64,000 nt of DNA from Asterias amurensis. Lineage: Eukaryota > Echinodermata > Asteroidea > Forcipulatida > Asteriidae. This document shows positions 58,740 to 64,000 of the stretch, piece by piece (position 1 is the first letter of the stretch; each line of letters opens with the position of its first letter). The stretch lies in assembly GCF_032118995.1 (NCBI RefSeq), contig NC_092663.1, positions 8,742,001-8,806,000 of the forward strand. Reading direction: 5' to 3'. The notes below the pieces were generated by a model, which ran no database searches, had not been told where the DNA came from, and worked only from the letters and a program-made list of their open reading frames with translations. Both the position numbers and the translations under genes were made by a program.

Positions 58740-61700
58740 ATGGATGATCTACTAGATGATGGTATGTATTTTCGTGTGAGGGTAGTGTTTGTGATGATAG
58801 AATATTTTAGAAGAGAAATGTTGACCACAGAAAGTGAAGTTAGTTTCCCACAAAATCACCGATCATCAGGTGTCGGAAATACACGCCTCATCCTTCTTTG
58901 TTGACCTCGTATTTACCGTGGGTCTCGTAATCCCGTGGGATGGGATAACTTTCCGTATGGCGTCACCACTTTTCACTCATTTTTACAAAAAGGGATATCT
59001 CATTGAGGTTAATTAGACATTATAAATACATATGCAATAATATTTCATATCGAAAAAGTGGTGGCGCCATACAACCCCCCCCCCTCACCACCCCCCACCA
59101 CCAACATTACTGATTACATGATTAATTGATTTGTTTATTTTCCCTTACCATTGCAGCATGCTAACTCAACCCTCACTGCAGTGCCATTCCAACTTCATTG
59201 TTTACTCAAGTGAAAGTAAGCCGGTCATGCCTGTGCCGGCTAAACATGTAGACAATTAATACAATTTTTGTGAGGACACAATCTACTAAACTAAAGAATG
59301 AATTGAATGAAACTGAATAATCTTCGTTAAATTTATTAATTAAAAATTAAATTAAAGTGCCAATACTAATAGTATAATAAAAGTACGCTGGACTCCTCCA
59401 CATAATGGCCATGGTGAGATTATTTTTTCAAAAATGGAAACCAACGCTTACTTACTTAACTTGGTTGGTTAGTCCTCTTCGTCGGTTGGCAGAACTCTCA
59501 ATTGTCTCTTGAATGTAGCCACATTTGGTGCAGAAGTTAGTGATTCTGGCAAATTGTCCCAAATTCTTAACCACTCTATTTTATTGGAGAAGTGGCCTGC
59601 CAATTTGTTTTAGTACACTCGACATTTTATTTCTTTGAGTCTGTCCTCTTAGTTCTTTGTGGGGAGGGAGAAAAACTTGTCAGCTGTTGTCTCGTATAAC
59701 CCATTAACATATTTATAGTTCAATCAGGTCTGTTTGTGTTCTCCTCTTTTGCAAAGATTCAAGCTTAATATCTTCGTTGCACAGGCGTAAACAATTTTTC
59801 TGCACTTTGCCTAGTAACTTCATATTTTCTGTTGGTTATTGGGCTTCACTGCAGATGAAACATACTCCTGAGCCAGCCGGATAAGGGACTTATATAAGAT
59901 GGTGACTTTTAATGGATGTGCCTTGTTGGGGATAGGGGTTTACAAACTTTGATACCCTTGGAGTCTTTCTGTTTCTCAACCTCCTGTAGATAACCTCCAT
60001 TCAATGAGTAATGGTTATCAAAGGAATTTTTTGATGCTAGGCGCAACACATTTCTCTGCACTAAATTCAAGCAGCCATAATTTGGACCATACAGCAATTT
60101 TAGTCATTCTGCAGGGTGTCACAATCTGTAATGTCATTTTTTTGCGATGGTGGATACATAATCAGGAATGTCATTCACGTAGAGCAAGAACAAGATAGGT
60201 CCTAGGATGGAACTTAGTGGCACTCCGTTTGTCACAGGTTTCCTGTTGGAGACTCCATTTCTGAGTACAAGTCTCTGTCTACGACGGCTCAGGAAACCTT
60301 CAATCCAGGCTAAAGCATGGCCTCTGAGAGAAATACCGGCCCAAGATGATGAAGCTTGTACAGCAGACGCTTGTGGGGCACTGTGTCAACGACCTTTCAA
60401 AAATCTAAGTAGATTACGCCAACACCAGTTCCTTTGTCGTATCCTGCTTTCCAGTCAAAGAGGCATTCGAGAAGCTGCGTTACGCATGAACATTTTTTCT
60501 TGAAGACATGTTGCTCACAAGAGATCATATGGTTGTCAAGAATGAATTTCATAAGTTGATCATACACAACCTTTTCCAAAATCTTCACCACCTGACTTGT
60601 GAGTGATACTGGCCTGTTGTTAATAGGACTAAGTCTTGAACCTTTCTTGAAAAGTGGCGTAATGTTGGCATTCCTGCAATCCTGTGGAACTACACCCGTC
60701 TGCAGGGACTTTGAATAAGGAGACTCAGCAGAATATCCAGATCAAGAACATTTTTTCTAACATTGGCTTGAAGTCCATCCGGTTCACAAGCTTTATTCAG
60801 GTGAAGCTTCTGTAATTGTTCACGTACTAAGTCTGGAGAAAAGGAGATGTCATATAAGTTGGCAGTGCTGACTCTGTCATGAAGAGGGAAGTTTAAGAGA
60901 TCGTCTTCTGGTTCAACTTTCTGTACGCTAGCCAAAAAAATCAAAAAATTTATGCCTTGTCGTTGTCTACAGTCACTTTTTTACCATCCTGCTCCAAAAC
61001 TTCCACCATGGATGTAGACCTGGTGAAATGTCTTGCATAATTACAGAACTTTTTTGGGTGCAGTTTGGATTTGCTTCACAAGTGTTGCCTCATAATCAAG
61101 TTTGGCTTTATGTAAACAGTAAAGTTTTCTCCACATCTTGCTTTGCTTGATCAAACGCTTTCTTTTCCTCGAGCTGCCCAGTTCATACTTACTTACTTAG
61201 TATACTTGGTTGGTTAGTCCTCTTCGCCAATGGGCAGAACTCTCAATTTTCTCTTGAATGTAGCCACATTTGGTGCAGAAATAAGTGACTTTGGCAAGTT
61301 GTTTGAAATTTGTACCACTCTATTTGAGAAGAAGTGGCCTGCCAATTTTATTTTGGCACGTCCGACAAATAATTTCTTTGAATGACCTTTAAGTTCTTTG
61401 TGGACGAGGGAGAAAAACTTGTCAGCCGGTGTCTTGTATTTCCATTAATATTTATAGGTTTCAATCAGATCTGTCTTTGTTCTCCTCTCTTAATGCTTAA
61501 TGTCTTTGTTGCTTTAGTTCAGTCAGTTGTCACTGTCATCATCTGCAATAACGGCCCTCGGGGGAGCTGCTAAACAAAATTGTGGAGAGTGCTTAAAAAA
61601 TGAAAATGTCAATGTGCAAGTTGATTGTGGTGTAACCTCTTAGTTAAATGGAGAATCTCTGAGCTTACAATCATTCAATTATACATAGTTTGTGTCATTT

Positions 61701-62107
61701 ATGATTTGGCTTGGGCATATGGCTAAGAGGGAGTCCATGGTATTGGCAATTTTCCAGAGGGTGGAAGTATCCATCTATGATCCAGAGGGAGAGTGCTTCA
61801 TGCACAAGCCGCAAGCCACCCATTTTACCCAATTATCCAGATTTGTTCATTCCGAACAATTGTGCCATCTATCTGCATCTTGGCGCTCGTATTTTCCTGC
61901 ACCTTCCAGACGCTTGCAGTGTACGTAACAAGGAGTGTGCATTTTTTTTAAGCATGGAATTAAATTTTGTTTTATGTTTTCGCAGATGATCTGGACTTTG
62001 ACAGCTTAGATGAAAGCGATCTCTCCTTTAAAAGAAAACGTCCTACAGAGGCATCATGGGATAGCGACGATGAACTGTTACAAGAAGACCACATTCCAGT
62101 CAAAAAG
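58740..62107 (+). CDS. Unrecognised gene, first two coding exons (acidic N-terminus)
   Basis: Exon 1 is 58740-58761 (MDDLLDD plus one base, donor GGTATGT). Exon 2 is 61986-62107 (acceptor tttcgcag, donor AAGGTAAGA). Joined in phase they give 48 residues: a run of Asp and Leu, then FDSLDESDLSFKRKRPTEAS and WDSDDELLQEDHIPVKK. KRKRP could be a short nuclear localisation signal within an acidic Ser-rich region, which suggests a nuclear protein, but I do not recognise the family. Support is the good splice borders, the phase match and the continued acidic character across a 3.2-kb intron. The ATG context (cca before ATGG) is only fair. Further exons must lie beyond 64,000. The gene is divergent from HACL1, 834 bases from its start codon. 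Intron 1 holds a broken LINE. Confidence 0.6.
59449..61520 (-). mobile_element. Broken CR1/Jockey-like LINE with duplicated 3' end
   Basis: Minus-strand reverse-transcriptase pieces are recognisable: FSPDLVREQLQKLHLNKAC near 60825-60770, ILEKVVYDQLMKFILDNHMI and DKGTGVGVIYLDF near 60590-60400. The frame is interrupted several times and no endonuclease part is visible, so it is a 5'-truncated dead copy. The 3' end is at 59449, with AAGTAAGTAAG. The same 3' segment (about 300 bases) recurs in the same orientation at 61187-61510, so this is two 3' ends in tandem. In intron 1 of the acidic gene. Confidence 0.85.
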
Positions 62108-62229
62108 GTAAGAACTTTTTAATGTTAAGTCTGACTGAAGAAAGAATTGTATTGGACACTTGGTGGATTTCCTCAATAGCCCAATGGCAATCGCAGCGAG
62201 TTTGTTCCTGATAATCGACCGGTGTCAAC

Positions 62230-62363
62230 TAAGCTTGGGCGATATCACAATATATTATCGAATATCGCGATATTAATTTGGAAACGATTTCGATATCGGA
62301 TGGATTTGGTTTTAATCGAAATATCGCAATATATCGCGATAATCGCCATATATCGATATTACA
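62230..62363. repeat. ATATCG-rich self-complementary tract
   Basis: Dense GATATC, TATCGCGATA and ATATCGATAT motifs. TTCGATATCGGATGG and GATTTCGATATC show local palindromes. It can fold extensively. Not a simple tandem repeat. Confidence 0.75.
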
Positions 62364-64000
62364 GGGGTTGCCCTTAACTTTTTTTTAAACTGGCCAGCAG
62401 GACCAGTTGGCTTGATTTTTCACTGGTCCGCCAGGTTTTTTACTGGTCCGTCAATTTTTGTTTTTTTTCCTAAACTAATAGTATACTGTTGTATACCAAC
62501 TGCTCGATTTCCAATCGTCACTATTTCAAAACTCAACATGAATTGCAACGTCAACATGTTATTGTGTTCGAAAGGGGGCTCATTAATTTTGAGAGTATTT
62601 TTTCTTTAAAAATGTAATAACAATAATATTATTAAAATTAATTTAAAAACAGGTCAAATTATTTGTCAGAGCAAATTGGAAAATTTAATATGATCTTTAT
62701 TTAGGTAGTTTTTTTAGTCCACGGTTTATTGTGAGCATTGGCATCGAAGTATTCCTAGTAAGAAGAACTTTGTTATGAAAAAAATTAGTGTGTTACTAAA
62801 CAAACAAAAACCTTTAAAAAAATAAAGCCGACTGTTAAAATATCATTAATTTTTTTTGTATTGCCTTTAAATCTACGGTAAGGAGGGTTACGTGCGATCG
62901 CTCAAGTTATTTTATCATGTATAAACATTGCCTATTATTGTAGTTTTAATAAGTATTCATAAACATAATACATCTACCGAAGTTCCCAAAATCTTCTCAC
63001 TTTCGTCCAGAAAAAGTAAACCCCCAACATAAAGTAGACATCAAAGTAGTTGCAACATCCATGAAGAAGCCTATGAGTTTTACGGTATTTTTTTCAATTA
63101 TGTGTGTGGAATGGTCGGTGCCGGCGTCTGTTTTGTGAACAAAATTTTCATTTAAAAAACGTTTTTAAAAGAAGCAAAAACAACCGCACCTTTGTTTAAC
63201 ACATGATTGCATTCTAGAACCAAAGTCTTCCTTGAAATCAACCTGCAAAAAACCCCAAACAACCGCGCATTATGTGACCAATAAAACCATGGAGCAATAA
63301 ACTAGATCGCCCACCAATCGCCCCGCAAAACAAAAAAAGCCCCAAATAATAACAAAATTAAACAAAATCAGAACGGAAGAACCTTACTAAACACCATTAA
63401 ATACTTTGTTTTGCTCATCCAGAGTATCCTAACTTGGTAATTTTTGTTGAATGAAGCCTCACCGTTTCGTTTTTCTTAAACACGCTAGACACTTATTCCC
63501 ACACGGAAATCTGCTCCGTTGACGACCATGCTGCTGCTGACAGAATGTGTTTTGCTTTGTGGTCTTTTGTCAAGGCGATTGAAGCTAGTTTTGTAAGCTA
63601 TCGCGTACTTTCACCAATAGAGGTCGTCTATTCTCACGCTATCGAATATTCTGAAACGCCCTCTAGCGTTCAATGTTTCTTACACTTATTGCCACACGTG
63701 AACTAATACGAAGACTACAAGCCTTTGCGTTGCATGATGGGATTTTGCGCTGTGTATGCGTGATCGTCGGAAGTTTGCTAGCGTTCAGCGGCACATCGAG
63801 TGATTATTTTACGTTTTATCCAAACCTTGAGTGATGTTTTTACGTTTTATTTGAGTCTGAAAATAGTTAAAAAAAATAGTCATAGTTCTGTAGTACCGCT
63901 GCCGACATTTTTGACTGGTCAGCCGGACCAGTTGGCAAGGTGTTTCAGCAGGTCCGCCGCAATTTCTACTGGCATTTGGCCAGCGGACCAGCGTTAAGGT
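62364..64000. mobile_element. DNA-transposon-like element with inverted CTGGTCCG-rich ends, running off the window
   Basis: Left: CCCTTAACTTTTTTTTAAAC, TGGCCAGCAGGACCAGTTGG, ACTGGTCCGCCAGG. Right (63910-64000): GGTCAGCCGGACCAGTTGGC, AGCGGACCAGCGTTAAGG, which read inverted as CCTTAACGCTGGTCCGCTGG. Ends of about 100 bases are imperfectly inverted. No transposase frame inside. The boundary is not visible. Confidence 0.55.

Overview
The window is animal genomic DNA: intron-rich, AT-rich and packed with short DNA transposons. Protein matches to bilaterian families, together with an abundant repeat starting TTAAAGGCAGTGGACACTAT that I associate with echinoderms, point to an echinoderm, probably a sea star. 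The species call is an inference from memory.

Layout. (1) 1-8,747, plus strand: the last seven exons of CCDC93, the coiled-coil subunit of the CCC/Commander endosomal recycling complex. (2) 8,748-17,900: no recognisable gene, several MITEs and a TCTG microsatellite. (3) 17,942-19,267, plus strand: a GT31 beta-1,3-glycosyltransferase in one large coding exon, bracketed by two MITEs of one family. (4) 24,099-29,737, plus strand: a complete five-exon COMMD3, a second CCC/Commander subunit, predicted at 195 residues. (5) 32,164-57,905, minus strand: a complete 17-exon HACL1 (peroxisomal 2-hydroxyacyl-CoA lyase), predicted at 571 residues and ending in the peroxisomal signal SKL. (6) 44,029-49,976, plus strand: a complete 448-residue BEN-domain gene nested inside the roughly 12-kb ninth intron of HACL1, antisense to it. 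(7) 58,740-62,107, plus strand: the first two coding exons of an unrecognised gene with a very acidic N-terminus, divergent from HACL1; its first intron holds a broken LINE. (8) 62,230-64,000: an ATATCG-rich palindromic tract and one transposon-like element with inverted ends that runs to the window edge.

The repeat landscape is dominated by non-autonomous DNA transposons. Four families carry ends of the form TTAAAG...CTTTAA (families F1, F2, F3 and F9 here), which suggests TTAA target sites. A fold-back family with ends like GGGCCCAATTTCATAAAGC (F5), a TTTGAGGCATTGCA fold-back family (F7), a roughly 550-bp family (F6) and two tRNA-headed SINE families are also present.

Functional themes: two subunits of one endosomal recycling complex lie about 15 kb apart in the same orientation; a peroxisomal enzyme gene hosts an antisense putative transcription-factor gene. 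Exon coordinates were read by hand from splice sites, reading phase and remembered homologues. All internal exon phases of COMMD3, HACL1, the BEN gene and the CCDC93 fragment close correctly.
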